Below are positions 7,899 through 16,873 of a DNA stretch of 64,000 nucleotides, one piece after another. The DNA comes from Fluviicoccus keumensis (GTDB lineage Bacteria > Pseudomonadota > Gammaproteobacteria > Pseudomonadales > Moraxellaceae). The notes beneath the pieces are model-generated. The model saw nothing but the letters and a program-made list of their open reading frames with translations, was not told the DNA's origin and searched no databases. The stretch's first letter is position 1; each line of letters begins with the position of its first letter. A program made the translations under genes and the position numbers. The stretch is taken from the NCBI RefSeq assembly GCF_004217445.1, contig NZ_SHKX01000010.1:868001-932000 (forward strand), given 5' to 3'.

Positions 7899-9074
7899 GT
7901 GCCGCAAACCGTGCCCTACTGGCGTCTTTCCGCGTTCTACCTGAGCTATCTCGGCCTGCTCGGCGGCTTCATTCCCTACTGGAACCTCTATCTGGCGCGC
8001 GAGCTGCATTTTTCCCCGGCGCTGATTGGTCAACTGATGGCGCTGACGCTGTTGCCGCGGCTGCTGGCCCCCGGCTTCTGGGGCCGCCTGGCCGACCGTT
8101 CCGGGCGGGCGCTGGCGGTAGTGCGGCTGGGAACGTTCATGCTGGCGGGACTGTGGCTGGCGCTGACCTTCACCACCGACTATGTCCTGCTGGCGCTGCT
8201 GATGCTGGCCTGCACGTTCTTCCAGAATGCGGTGATGGCGCCGTTCGAGGCGGTGACGTTGGCGCATCTGGGGCCGCACCGGGCGTACTACGGCCGCATC
8301 CGGCTGTGGGGCTCGCTGGGGTTCATGGCGATGGTGGCGGGGCTGGGCGGGCTGTTCGACCGGCTGCCGCTGCACTGGCTGCCGCTGATTCTGGCGGGAA
8401 TGGCGCTGGCGGTGTGGCTGGTCAGCCTGAGCGTGCCGGAAGCGCCGGTTACGCGAACGCGGGCGGCGGCGCAGCCGGTCTGGCCGCTGCTGCGCCGTCC
8501 GGAGGTCGCCGCCTTCCTGGGCGCGGGCTGCCTGCTGCAAATGGCCAACGCTCCGTATTACGCCTTTTACAGCCTGTTCCTGGAGTCGCGCCATTATCCG
8601 CATCTGGCGATCGGCGCGCTGTGGGCGCTGGGCATGGCGGCGGAAGTGTTGGCCTTCACGCAACTGCACCGCCTGCTGGGCCGCTTCGGGGCGCGGCCGG
8701 TGCTGCTGGCCGCCATGCTGCTGGCCGCCGGGCGCTGGTGGGGCATCGGTCTCGGGGCCGATCATGCCGCCGCGCTGGTCGCCATGCAGCTGCTGCAGGC
8801 GGCCAGTTTCGCCGCCGTGCATGCCGCCAGCATGCAGCTGGTGGCGCAACATTTCGGGGAAGCGCATCGCGGCCGGGGACAGGCCCTGTACGGGCTGGCC
8901 TGGGGGGTGGGCACCTCGCTGGGTGCGGGCGCGGCCGGGCTGGCCTGGAACACCCTGGGCGGAACGGCGGTGTTCTCGCTCGCGGCGGGTGTCGCGCTGA
9001 CCGGCTGGCTGTGGCTGTGGCGGGCCACCGCGACGACCACCGCGCGGTCAGGGTTGACCGCGGAAGCCGCCTAG
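7899..9074 (+). CDS. MFS transporter, 3-phenylpropionate transporter-like
   Basis: A 391-residue integral membrane protein with about twelve hydrophobic segments. The opening (YWRLSAFYLSYLGLLGGFIPYWNLYL) and the loop GRLADRSGR are typical of the HcaT/nucleoside-symporter-like branch of the major facilitator superfamily. The start is GTG at 7899, after GAGGCGACCCC. Its stop shares the tetranucleotide CTAG with the stop of the convergent TetR gene. The substrate is unknown; the family name is by resemblance only. Confidence 0.82.
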   Translation: MPQTVPYWRLSAFYLSYLGLLGGFIPYWNLYLARELHFSPALIGQLMALTLLPRLLAPGFWGRLADRSGRALAVVRLGTFMLAGLWLALTFTTDYVLLALLMLACTFFQNAVMAPFEAVTLAHLGPHRAYYGRIRLWGSLGFMAMVAGLGGLFDRLPLHWLPLILAGMALAVWLVSLSVPEAPVTRTRAAAQPVWPLLRRPEVAAFLGAGCLLQMANAPYYAFYSLFLESRHYPHLAIGALWALGMAAEVLAFTQLHRLLGRFGARPVLLAAMLLAAGRWWGIGLGADHAAALVAMQLLQAASFAAVHAASMQLVAQHFGEAHRGRGQALYGLAWGVGTSLGAGAAGLAWNTLGGTAVFSLAAGVALTGWLWLWRATATTTARSGLTAEAA

Positions 9075-9709
9075 GGACGGGCGTAATGGCGGAACAGCAC
9101 CTCGACCATTTCCGCTTTCTCGTCCAGCAGGGCGCGGGCCTGATCCGGCAATGAGGTCAGGGCCTCCTGCAACACCGTTTCACATTCCTCGCTGATGATC
9201 CAGGCAATGCGCTGCGCCCGCTCCGGCGGCAGCCGGGTGCGATGCTGCAACAATCCGGCGATGAAAACGGCCGAGCGCTGGTTGGACTCGCGCACCAGCG
9301 CCTGCAACGCCGGTTCGGCGCGCATCGCGCCCAGCACCGGCACGTAGCCGGGCGCCTGCGCATAGGCATCGAACAGCCCTTGCAGGATGGTGCGGAAATC
9401 CGGCGCGGCCGCTTCCAGCTTCTCGGCCAGGACTGCCAGCAGTTCGGCATCCACCGCGTCCATGATGCGCTTGGCCAGGGCGGCGAAGATGGCCAGCCGG
9501 TTTTCGAAATAATGGTAGACCGTGGCGGGCGGCACGCCCGCCCGGGCGGCGATGGCCAGAATGGTGACGGCCTCGACGCCGTGCTCCCGCAGCAAGCCGG
9601 CGGTAGCGTCCAGGATGGCGTCGATCTTCTGGCGGGAACGGGCCTGCACCGGCTGCACCCGCTGCTGGGGCGGCGGCCGGTCGGTCTTGAGGCGGTTGAC
9701 TCGGGGCAT
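9071..9709 (-). CDS. TetR-family transcriptional regulator
   Basis: A 212-residue repressor-type protein. The N-terminal helix-turn-helix is clear (ILDATAGLLREHGVEAVTILAIAARAGVPPATVYHYFENRLAIF), followed by an all-helical ligand domain. I use ATG 9709 (MPRVNRLKTDRPP); a TTG at 9766 would add 19 residues with no good ribosome site. It is convergent with the MFS gene, with both TAG stops overlapping in one CTAG (9071-9074). The C-terminal segment SEECETVLQEAL resembles regulators of membrane or fatty-acid genes, but I cannot assign a ligand. Confidence 0.85.
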   Translation of the reverse strand: MPRVNRLKTDRPPPQQRVQPVQARSRQKIDAILDATAGLLREHGVEAVTILAIAARAGVPPATVYHYFENRLAIFAALAKRIMDAVDAELLAVLAEKLEAAAPDFRTILQGLFDAYAQAPGYVPVLGAMRAEPALQALVRESNQRSAVFIAGLLQHRTRLPPERAQRIAWIISEECETVLQEALTSLPDQARALLDEKAEMVEVLFRHYARP

Positions 9710-9824
9710 GGCGGCGCACCGGGGAAAAGTTAGGCGGATGATCGCCAAATTCCGAATAACCGTCAATTTTTGCCGAAGCGACGCCGTCCCCGCCGGTAAC
9801 CGGAATTCGATCCGTACCGCGCCC

Positions 9825-10997
9825 TCAGGCGGCGGGCGCGGCCCGCAAATGCAGCCGCAGCCACGCCAGCCCCGCCGCCGCGCTCAGTACCGACGCCGCC
9901 ATGATGGCGATTTTCGAGGCCACCACCAGCGACGGATCGGCAAAGGCCAGCATCGTCACGAACATGGACATGGTGAAGCCGATGCCGCCCAGCAGTCCCA
10001 CCCCCAGCACCTGCGGCCAGCCAACGCCGTGCGGCAGACGGCTGAGGCCCAGTTTTACCGCCAGTAGGGTGAACAGGAAAATCCCCACCGGCTTGCCCAC
10101 GGCCAGCCCCAGCACAATGCCCAGGCTGTTGGCGGACGCCAGACCGTCCAGCCAGCCCTCGGGAATGACGATGCCGGTATTCGCCAGCGCGAACAGCGGC
10201 AACACGCCATAAGCCACCACCCCGGTCAGGCGGTGTTCCAGAATGTGTGACGGCGAGGACGCGCCGCCGTCGCGGAACGGCACCAGGAACGCCAGGATCA
10301 CCCCGGTCAGCGTGGCGTGCACGCCGCTGTGCAGCAGGCAGAACCACGCCAGCAGCCCCGGCAGCAGGTAATACCGCAACCGGTTGACGCCGCGACGGTT
10401 CAGCACCGCCAGCCCGGCGAATACCGCCAGCGCCGCGCCCAGCCATCCCCACGCCAACCCGCCGCTGTAAAACACGGCGATCACCACGATCGCACCCAGA
10501 TCATCCATGATCGCCAGCGCGGTCAGGAACACCTTCAGCGCGGGCGGCACCCGGCTGCCCAGCAAGGACAGCACGCCCAAGGCAAAAGCGATGTCCGTGG
10601 CGGTGGGAATGCCCGCGCCGCGCTGCGTCGGCTCGCCGGCGTTGAACAGGGCGTGGATCAGCGCCGGGCAAAGCATGCCGCCGACGGCGGCGAAAATCGG
10701 CAGCAGCGCGGCGCGCACATCGGCCAGCGAGCCCTGATAGACCTCGCGCTCGATTTCCAGACCCACCAGCAGGAAGAACAGCGTCATCAGGCCGTCGTTG
10801 ATCAGGTGCTCGACCGACATACCGCCCGGCAGCAGGCTGTGCCAGAAGTGGGTATAGCCGGGGCCGAACGCGGAGTTCGCCAGCAGCAGCGACAGCAATG
10901 TGCAGGCCATGAGTATGATGCCGGACTGGCTTTCACTGCGCAGGAAGCGCCGGAACAGGTCGGTCAGCGGCCGGACAGACGGCGGGGGAACAGGCAA
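9825..10997 (-). CDS. nhaA: Na+/H+ antiporter NhaA
   Basis: The inner-membrane sodium/proton antiporter that exports Na+ in exchange for protons. About twelve membrane segments are visible. The ion-binding aspartates are present in TALAIMDDLGAIVVIAVF (equivalent to Asp163/Asp164 of E. coli) and in TATDIAFALGVLSLLG (Asp133). I choose the TTG at 10997, eight bases after a GGAGG, giving 390 residues, close to the family length of about 388. A longer frame up to 11132 would add 45 hydrophilic residues not known in NhaA. It is divergent from arfB, with about 160 bases between start codons. Confidence 0.9.
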   Translation of the reverse strand: MPVPPPSVRPLTDLFRRFLRSESQSGIILMACTLLSLLLANSAFGPGYTHFWHSLLPGGMSVEHLINDGLMTLFFLLVGLEIEREVYQGSLADVRAALLPIFAAVGGMLCPALIHALFNAGEPTQRGAGIPTATDIAFALGVLSLLGSRVPPALKVFLTALAIMDDLGAIVVIAVFYSGGLAWGWLGAALAVFAGLAVLNRRGVNRLRYYLLPGLLAWFCLLHSGVHATLTGVILAFLVPFRDGGASSPSHILEHRLTGVVAYGVLPLFALANTGIVIPEGWLDGLASANSLGIVLGLAVGKPVGIFLFTLLAVKLGLSRLPHGVGWPQVLGVGLLGGIGFTMSMFVTMLAFADPSLVVASKIAIMAASVLSAAAGLAWLRLHLRAAPAA

Positions 10998-11158
10998 GGG
11001 GATGTCCTCCAAGGGATAGGGACCGACCAACACGGCACAGCGGTCGCACGGCAAAACGGAACTATCGCGAAAAGCCGCCCGGTCCGCCAGCCTGCGATAC
11101 AATTTGTCATCATGCACCCAAGCGGTCATCATGCCGCCATCCCTGCCGAGATCCGCCC

Positions 11159-11575
11159 ATGCCGCCGTCCCGTCCCGCCGCCGACCTGCTCAACCCCGAT
11201 GAGCTGGAATTCGTCGCCATCCGCGCCCAGGGCGCGGGCGGACAGAACGTCAACAAGGTGTCCAACGCCGTGCACCTGCGTTTCGACATCAACGCCTCGT
11301 CGCTGCCGGAGAGCATCAAGATCCTGCTGCGCCAGTACCGCGACCACCGCATCAGCAGCGACGGCATCATTGTCATCAAGGCGCAGCGCTTCCGCAGCCT
11401 GGAGCAGAACCGCGACGACGCCATCGCCCGCCTCAAGGAACTGCTGACGCTGGCCACGCACGTACTGCCGCCGCGCACCCCCACCCGACCCACGCGCGGC
11501 TCGCAACGGCGGCGGGTGGAGGGAAAAGTGCAGCGCGGCCAGGTCAAGGCGCTGCGCGGACGGGTCACGGAGTGA
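11159..11575 (+). CDS. arfB: Alternative ribosome-rescue factor ArfB (YaeJ)
   Basis: A 138-residue peptidyl-tRNA hydrolase that frees ribosomes stalled at the 3' end of broken mRNAs. The GGQ loop (GAGGQNVNKVSNAVHLRF, Gly27-Gln29) is the catalytic motif of release factors. The basic tail (TRGSQRRRVEGKVQRGQVKALRGR) is the part that enters the empty mRNA channel in E. coli ArfB (140 residues). It lacks the codon-recognition domain, as expected. Confidence 0.93.
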   Translation: MPPSRPAADLLNPDELEFVAIRAQGAGGQNVNKVSNAVHLRFDINASSLPESIKILLRQYRDHRISSDGIIVIKAQRFRSLEQNRDDAIARLKELLTLATHVLPPRTPTRPTRGSQRRRVEGKVQRGQVKALRGRVTE

Positions 11576-11645
11576 GAACCGCCACCCTGTACGCCGCCGC
11601 CCAAGCAGGTACAATTTCCGCCATCGTCAATCCGCAGCGCCTGCC

Positions 11646-13103
11646 ATGACCCCAACTCCGCCCGTCATTCCCGGTTACACCGTTCACGGCCTGCTCGGCC
11701 GCGGCGGCATGGCCGAGGTCTGGCTGGCCACGCAGGATTCACTGCAACGCAAGGTGGCGGTGAAGCTGCTGCTCGACAGCGCCGACGACAGCTTCACCCA
11801 ACGCTTCATCCGCGAGGCGCATACCGTCGCCTCGCTGCGCCATCCGGCCATCATCACCATCCACGACATCGACCGCCTGCCCGACGGCCGTCCCTATCTG
11901 GCGATGGAATTTGTCGGCGGCGGCGACCTGACCCAGTTCCGGGGCCATCCGCTGCCGCCCGCGCGGGCGCTGGCCATCCTGCGGCAAGTCGCGGAAGGGC
12001 TGGCGGTGGTGCACGATCGCGGCCTGATCCACCGTGACATCAAGCCCGCCAACCTGCTCTGCCGCGACGCCGACCAGGTGGTGATCAGCGACTTCGGCAT
12101 CGCCAAGGACCTGCGGGTGGACAGCGAACTGACACAGGCCGGGGTCGCCGTCGGCAGCCCGGCCTACAGCAGCCCGGAACAGGCGCAATGCCTGACCGTG
12201 GACCGCCGCACCGACCTCTACAGCCTGGGGGTGATCCTGCTGGAACTGCTGACCGGCCGGAACCCCTACAAGGCCGACAGCTACGCCCAGACCGTCGCCA
12301 ACCACCTGCACCTGCCGCCGCCAACGCTGCCGCCGGAACTCCGGCACCTGCAACCGCTGGTGCAGCGGCTGCTGGCGCGCAACCTAGACGACCGTTTCCC
12401 CGACTGCCGCACCCTGCTGGCGGCGCTGGACCGGCTGCCGGCAGCGCCGCGCCTCCCGCTCGCGGCACGGCTGGGCGGCTTCCGTCACCGGGGCTGGCTG
12501 TTCGCGGCCTTCCTGGCCGTCGGGCTGGCGGCGGCATGGCCGTCGATGGCGCGGCAGGTCACGCTGTGGCGCACCCTGCACACGGCCGAACAACACCTGC
12601 AAGCCGGGCAACTGGTTGCACCCGCGCGCGACAACGCCCAATTCCTCTATCAGGAAGCGCTGCGGCTGGATCCCGGCAACACCCGGGCTTTGCAAGGGCT
12701 GGAACAAGTGAAACAGGCGCGCATAGCGCAATGGCTGAAACGGGCGGAACAACGTTTTGCCGAAAACCGTCTGGCGCAGCCCGCCAACGACAACGCCGTT
12801 TACTATTTCGGCCAGGTACTGACGCTGGCCAAGGACAACCCGCAAGCGCGGCAGGGCTTGCAGCGCATCGCCGCCGTCAGCCTGGGGCTGGCCAAAGACG
12901 CGATCGCCCGCCACGACGACGCGGAAGCGCGTCGCCAGATCGCTACCGGCCTGCTGGCAGAGCCCAGCCATGCCGAACTGAAAGCCTTGCGGGAGCAACG
13001 ACGGGAACCGGCGAAAACGAAGACCGACGACGCCGCGCCGCGCAAGTCCGCGCCCAAGAACAGCAGCCCGATCAAGCGCTTTTTCAAGAAGCTGTGGGGC
13101 TGA
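11646..13103 (+). CDS. Membrane-anchored serine/threonine protein kinase
   Basis: A 485-residue PknB-type kinase. The N-lobe has GRGGMAEVW and Lys40 (VAVKLL), the catalytic loop is HRDIKPANLL with Asp131, and the metal loop is SDFG with Asp149. The activation segment is GSPAYSSPEQ, followed by RTDLYSLGVILLELLTG. A single membrane helix lies near residue 285 (GWLFAAFLAVGLAAAW). The C-terminal, probably periplasmic part contains two similar segments (PARDNAQFLYQEALRLDPGN and PANDNAVYYFGQVLTLAKDN), which look like TPR-like repeats, and a Lys-rich tail. The next gene, 60 bases on, is an unknown membrane protein and may be its partner or substrate. Confidence 0.88.
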   Translation: MTPTPPVIPGYTVHGLLGRGGMAEVWLATQDSLQRKVAVKLLLDSADDSFTQRFIREAHTVASLRHPAIITIHDIDRLPDGRPYLAMEFVGGGDLTQFRGHPLPPARALAILRQVAEGLAVVHDRGLIHRDIKPANLLCRDADQVVISDFGIAKDLRVDSELTQAGVAVGSPAYSSPEQAQCLTVDRRTDLYSLGVILLELLTGRNPYKADSYAQTVANHLHLPPPTLPPELRHLQPLVQRLLARNLDDRFPDCRTLLAALDRLPAAPRLPLAARLGGFRHRGWLFAAFLAVGLAAAWPSMARQVTLWRTLHTAEQHLQAGQLVAPARDNAQFLYQEALRLDPGNTRALQGLEQVKQARIAQWLKRAEQRFAENRLAQPANDNAVYYFGQVLTLAKDNPQARQGLQRIAAVSLGLAKDAIARHDDAEARRQIATGLLAEPSHAELKALREQRREPAKTKTDDAAPRKSAPKNSSPIKRFFKKLWG

Positions 13104-13163
13104 ACCTGCCGCCGTCCCGGCCTTCGTGCTAAGGTCAAATCCTGTTCATCCGGAACCCGGCCC

Positions 13164-14264
13164 ATGCTTCCCGTCCCCCCGCGCCCCGAACCCATCACCA
13201 AGCCCGCGCCGCTGCCCTTCGTGATGGTCTGGAACGGCTTTGTCACCGTCCACGCCTTCTTCATGATCGGCGCTTTCTGGAACAAACCGGCGGTCCTCGG
13301 CCTGCTGCTGTTCTACAGCCTGTTCTTCGGGGTGGGTGGCTGGATGGCGCTGAGCTGGTGGCGCTGGAGCACCTTTACCCGCCGCTACGGCGCGCCCGCC
13401 GTCAAGAACTTGCCCGCCTTGCGTCCCGGCGACACCGCCAATATCAGCCTGGCGTTCAACCGCGTCTGGCCGTCCGGGCAAAAGCCGGTGGCGGTGGTGC
13501 AATGGGCTCAGGTCAGCCGCGATTCCGACGGCGAAACCCGCCAGGCGCTGGCGCAAACCGCCCGCGAACTGACCGCCGCCACCTTCCCGCACCGCGACGG
13601 CACCGACTGGCAATGCACGCTGACCGTTCCCAGTCCACCCGCCGCCGCCTCACCGGCAACCTTGCGGCTGGAACTGCTGCTGCAGGCTCCCGGATCGGCG
13701 GGCACCGGCTGGCGTATTCCGCTGCCGCTGGCCGCCGACGCCACCCCGGGAACCCCGGCGGCGCTGACCCTGACCCCCGCCGACCGCGAGAAGGCGCTGA
13801 AACTGCTGGGCGGCCTCAGTTCCGGGCTGATGGTCGCGGCGATGATCGTGCTGGGCGTGATGGTCTCGGACGGCAGGCTGGCCTTCACCGACCTGCTGTT
13901 TCCGCTGTTCCTGGGCTTTGGCGGCTGGTACATGCGCGGTGTCCGCGAACTGCTGGCGCAGCAACGCGACTGGAATGGCGGCATGAAGCCGGACACGGCG
14001 GCGCTGCAGGCCCGCTTCAAGCGCACCGGGGCGGTGCTGCCGCTGCTGATGGTCGGCCTGTTCGCCGCCGACATGCTGTTGCCGGACGATGTCATCGGCA
14101 CGCTGAAAAAACTGAACGGCGTCGAACGGCCGCAAGCACCGCCCGCGCAACTGGGCCGAAAGAAATGTCCCGGCACGCCGGGAACTACTCCGCCCGACGC
14201 CGCCTATCCCGATAACGGCGCAGCCCTGCGCGCCAGCTGCGCCGAACCGGCGGGCGGGCGCTGA
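13164..14264 (+). CDS. Hypothetical membrane protein downstream of the kinase
   Basis: I do not recognise this 366-residue protein. Two hydrophobic segments near the N-terminus (residues about 20-65, VHAFFMIGAFW and VLGLLLFYSLFFGVGGWMALSW) precede a beta-rich soluble stretch of about 140 residues (ANISLAFNRVWPSG, TDWQCTLTVPSPPA). Two or three more membrane segments follow (GLMVAAMIVLGVMV, LLFPLFLGFGGWYMRGV, AVLPLLMVGLFAADMLL). The C-terminus is Pro-rich with cysteines. The layout resembles DUF3592-like membrane proteins, without certainty. It lies 60 bases after the kinase on the same strand. Confidence 0.65.
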   Translation: MLPVPPRPEPITKPAPLPFVMVWNGFVTVHAFFMIGAFWNKPAVLGLLLFYSLFFGVGGWMALSWWRWSTFTRRYGAPAVKNLPALRPGDTANISLAFNRVWPSGQKPVAVVQWAQVSRDSDGETRQALAQTARELTAATFPHRDGTDWQCTLTVPSPPAAASPATLRLELLLQAPGSAGTGWRIPLPLAADATPGTPAALTLTPADREKALKLLGGLSSGLMVAAMIVLGVMVSDGRLAFTDLLFPLFLGFGGWYMRGVRELLAQQRDWNGGMKPDTAALQARFKRTGAVLPLLMVGLFAADMLLPDDVIGTLKKLNGVERPQAPPAQLGRKKCPGTPGTTPPDAAYPDNGAALRASCAEPAGGR

Positions 14265-14268
14265 CCGC

Positions 14269-15108
14269 TCAGCGGCGCTCGCGCACCAGCGAGATACCGT
14301 CGTTTTCTATCACCAGGCGCTGCTGCCGGAACAGCGCCCCGATCGCCTGCTTGAACACCTTCTTGCTGATGCCGAATTCGGCGTGTATCGCCTCCGGCGA
14401 ACTGTGGTCGCCCAGCGGCAGGAAACCGCCCGCCTGCTCCAGCCGCCGCAGCACCAGTTCCGACGCGCCTTCCACCTTGGCGTAGCCCGGCGGGGCCAGC
14501 GAAACATCCAGCCGCCTGTCGTCGCGCAGGCGCTTGATGTAGCCCTCGCGGCGGTCGCCGATGCGCAGCGGCTCGAACACCTCATCGGCGTAGAGCATGC
14601 CCCAGTAGCGGTTGTTCACCACCGCCTTGAAGCCCAGGTCGGTGCGCAGCGCCACCACCAGCGACACTTTTTCCCCGGCCGCCAGACCCTCGGCCTCGTC
14701 TTCCAGGAAATCGTTCAGCCGCGCCGAGGCGATCAGCCCCAGCCGCTCGTCTTCCAGGATCATCACCACCGAGCGCCAACCCGGTTCCAGGCGCTGCTGC
14801 TGCTCGGCGCGCGGCATGAACACCGCTTCCTCCACGCCCAAATCCAGCCACACCCCCTGACGCCCGGCTTCCAGCGTCGTCAGGCTGGCCACCTCGTTGA
14901 CCAGAGCCAACGGCGTGCGCACCGAAGCGGCGGGATAGCCGTCCTCACCGGTATAGACAAAGACCTGCACGCTTTCGCCCGCCTGCGGCAGGGGCGACAG
15001 CCCGGCGCGCGGCAGACGGATCTCCCCGGTTTCACCGCCGTCCAACCACACATAGTCGGGAGTCAGGCGAAGCACGGGCAGGGTGTTGAACTGGCCAAGA
15101 GCGATCAT
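14269..15108 (-). CDS. cvfB: CvfB/YitL-family S1 RNA-binding protein
   Basis: A 279-residue protein of the CvfB (YitL) family, which in staphylococci influences virulence gene expression by binding RNA. It carries several S1-like barrels (GEIRLPRAGLSPLPQAGESVQVFVYTGEDG; RIGDRREGYIKRLRDDRRLDVSL) and the typical winged-helix end (LGDHSSPEAIHAEFGISKKVFKQAIGALFRQQRLVI). Length and domain order fit the family. It ends four bases after the convergent membrane-protein gene. Confidence 0.85.
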   Translation of the reverse strand: MIALGQFNTLPVLRLTPDYVWLDGGETGEIRLPRAGLSPLPQAGESVQVFVYTGEDGYPAASVRTPLALVNEVASLTTLEAGRQGVWLDLGVEEAVFMPRAEQQQRLEPGWRSVVMILEDERLGLIASARLNDFLEDEAEGLAAGEKVSLVVALRTDLGFKAVVNNRYWGMLYADEVFEPLRIGDRREGYIKRLRDDRRLDVSLAPPGYAKVEGASELVLRRLEQAGGFLPLGDHSSPEAIHAEFGISKKVFKQAIGALFRQQRLVIENDGISLVRERR

Positions 15109-15251
15109 GCGGGCATTCCGGGGGCAGAAGTGAAACGGGTCGGGTCAGGACGGAATGGTAGCACCGGCCACCCCGTTTCCCGAAAAAAACCGTTACCGGC
15201 GTCAAACGCGCCGGGCATTTGTCGTGAATTATTTATGAATTGTCTGACTGC

Positions 15252-15275
15252 TGGTCAATTTTAATGAATTGACCA
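15252..15275. promoter_or_regulatory. 24-base palindromic operator candidate
   Basis: TGGTCAATT and AATTGACCA form perfect 9-base arms around six bases (TTAATG), about 75 bases before the start of the AdeT-like gene. A related ATGAATTGTCTGA lies just upstream near 15234. Such a symmetric A/T-centred element is typical of a repressor site. The binding protein is unknown. Confidence 0.5.
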
Positions 15276-15349
15276 AACGCAGGTGCTAGCTTGAAGGCGT
15301 GTGGCTTACCGCCACCGCCATGAGTCAGCCGTCATACGAGGTAATGCAT

Positions 15350-16414
15350 ATGGCCCGTTCCTTAATCCGGCATCCGGCGTTGCCGTTTGCCTGCCTGGCA
15401 TGGACCGCCGGCCTGCTGCTTGGCAGCCTGCCCGCCGCTGCAGAAACCGTACCCGCCGCTCCCTACAACGTTTCGCTGTGCGTCTTCGACTTCCAGGGCG
15501 CCAAGGGCGACATCAGCCGCTACGCCCGCGACCTGGGCCTGCAAGCCCAGCGCTGGAACATCACGCTGGATATCCACAGCTACACCGACGAGCGCATCGC
15601 CGCCGAGGACTTCAAGGCCGGTCAGTGCGACGGCGTGGTCATGTCCACGCTGCGCGCCCGCGCCTTCAATCCTTTCATCGGCAGCATCGACTCCATCGGC
15701 GCGGCTCCGGATTACCGGCACATCCGCGCGCTGGCGGCCACGTTCGACCATCCCAAGATCAATCCGCTGACCATCAACGGCGACTACCAGGTGGTCACCA
15801 TCATGCCGGTGGGCGCGTCCTACATCATGGTCAACAACCGTCATATCGACAGCATCGACAAGGCGCTGGGCAAGAAAGTGGCGGTGCTGGACTTCGACAA
15901 GCCGCAAAGCCTGATCGTGCAGCGTCTGGGCGCGCAGGCGGTGCCGACGGACTACTACCGCTTCGCCAACAAGTTCAACAACGGCGAAGTGGACATCATC
16001 ACCGCCCCGGCGCTGGCCGTGAAACCGCTGGAACTGGAGCGGGGCATGGGCGACTACGGCGGCATTTACCGCCTGCCGCTGACCCAAGTCACCGGCGCAC
16101 TGCTGATCAACCGTACCCGCTTGCAGAAGACCATCCCCGACCTGGACGCGCGCATCCATACCCTGCGCCGGCTGGCGCTGCCGGAAATGGACAAGGCCAT
16201 CGCCTATATCCGCCGTCAGGAACAGGCGATTCCCGCCGGGCTGTGGCTGGATTTTCCGCCCGCCGAGCAGGAAAAATACGTGCACATGATGCGCGACACC
16301 CGCATCCGCCTGACCCGCGAAGGCTATTACGACGGCCGGATGATGGCGTTGATGAAGAAAGTGCGCTGTCACTACGACCCGGCCAGCTACGAATGCGCGC
16401 TCAACGACGAATGA
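15350..16414 (+). CDS. AdeT-like periplasmic solute-binding protein
   Basis: A 354-residue exported protein of the AdeT1/AdeT2 family of putative solute-binding proteins, known mainly from Acinetobacter. The signal peptide ends near LPAAAE. The mature part starts SLCVFDFQGAKGDISRYARD, contains GQCDGVVMSTLRAR and GEVDIITAPALA, and ends REGYYDGRMMALMKKVRCHYDPASYEC. The same pattern, including the paired C-terminal cysteines, is found in the product of 46715-47722. The start at 15350 is preceded by GAGG at eight bases. Folds of this type bind small solutes for transport or signalling; the ligand is not known, and the aminoglycoside link claimed for AdeT should not be transferred. Confidence 0.78.
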   Translation: MARSLIRHPALPFACLAWTAGLLLGSLPAAAETVPAAPYNVSLCVFDFQGAKGDISRYARDLGLQAQRWNITLDIHSYTDERIAAEDFKAGQCDGVVMSTLRARAFNPFIGSIDSIGAAPDYRHIRALAATFDHPKINPLTINGDYQVVTIMPVGASYIMVNNRHIDSIDKALGKKVAVLDFDKPQSLIVQRLGAQAVPTDYYRFANKFNNGEVDIITAPALAVKPLELERGMGDYGGIYRLPLTQVTGALLINRTRLQKTIPDLDARIHTLRRLALPEMDKAIAYIRRQEQAIPAGLWLDFPPAEQEKYVHMMRDTRIRLTREGYYDGRMMALMKKVRCHYDPASYECALNDE

Positions 16415-16507
16415 GGCTGGCGGCCGGGACGCCTATAGCCATATAAAACTTGTGGAATAAGGCCCGGCGGCGGATACTGAAAGGATCATTCCGCCGGAGT
16501 TTTTCCG

Positions 16508-16873
16508 ATGTCCGAACTGGCCGCCATCGAAGCCGTCATTCATGCGTATTTCCAGGGATTGCACCAGGGTAATCCGGACCTGGTGCAAAAGGCCTTCCTG
16601 CCGGAAGCCGAAATTTTCGGCTACTACGAAGGCGAACTCGTCACAATCACCCTCCGCGAATACCTCAACATCCTCAAGCGCCAGTCGCCGCCGGTGCTGC
16701 TCGGGGAAGAATTCGACATGTTAATCAGCGGCATCGACCAGATCGGCCGGATCGCCAGCGTCCGCACCCGCTACCTGTTCCAGGCGCTGCGCTACACCGA
16801 ATACCTCGCCCTGCTGAACATCGACGGCGACTGGAAAATCGTCAACAAGACCTTCCACCACGACCCGGACTAG
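16508..16873 (+). CDS. NTF2-like (lumazine-binding type) protein
   Basis: A 121-residue protein with the one-domain cone fold of the nuclear-transport-factor-2 superfamily. It has an N-terminal helix pair (AIEAVIHAYFQGLHQGNPDLVQKAFLPEAEIFG) and the closing strands YTEYLALLNIDGDWKIVNKTFHHDP, as in putative lumazine-binding proteins. No catalytic set is evident. Its stop TAG shares CTAG (16870-16873) with the stop of the convergent P450 gene. Confidence 0.75.
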   Translation: MSELAAIEAVIHAYFQGLHQGNPDLVQKAFLPEAEIFGYYEGELVTITLREYLNILKRQSPPVLLGEEFDMLISGIDQIGRIASVRTRYLFQALRYTEYLALLNIDGDWKIVNKTFHHDPD

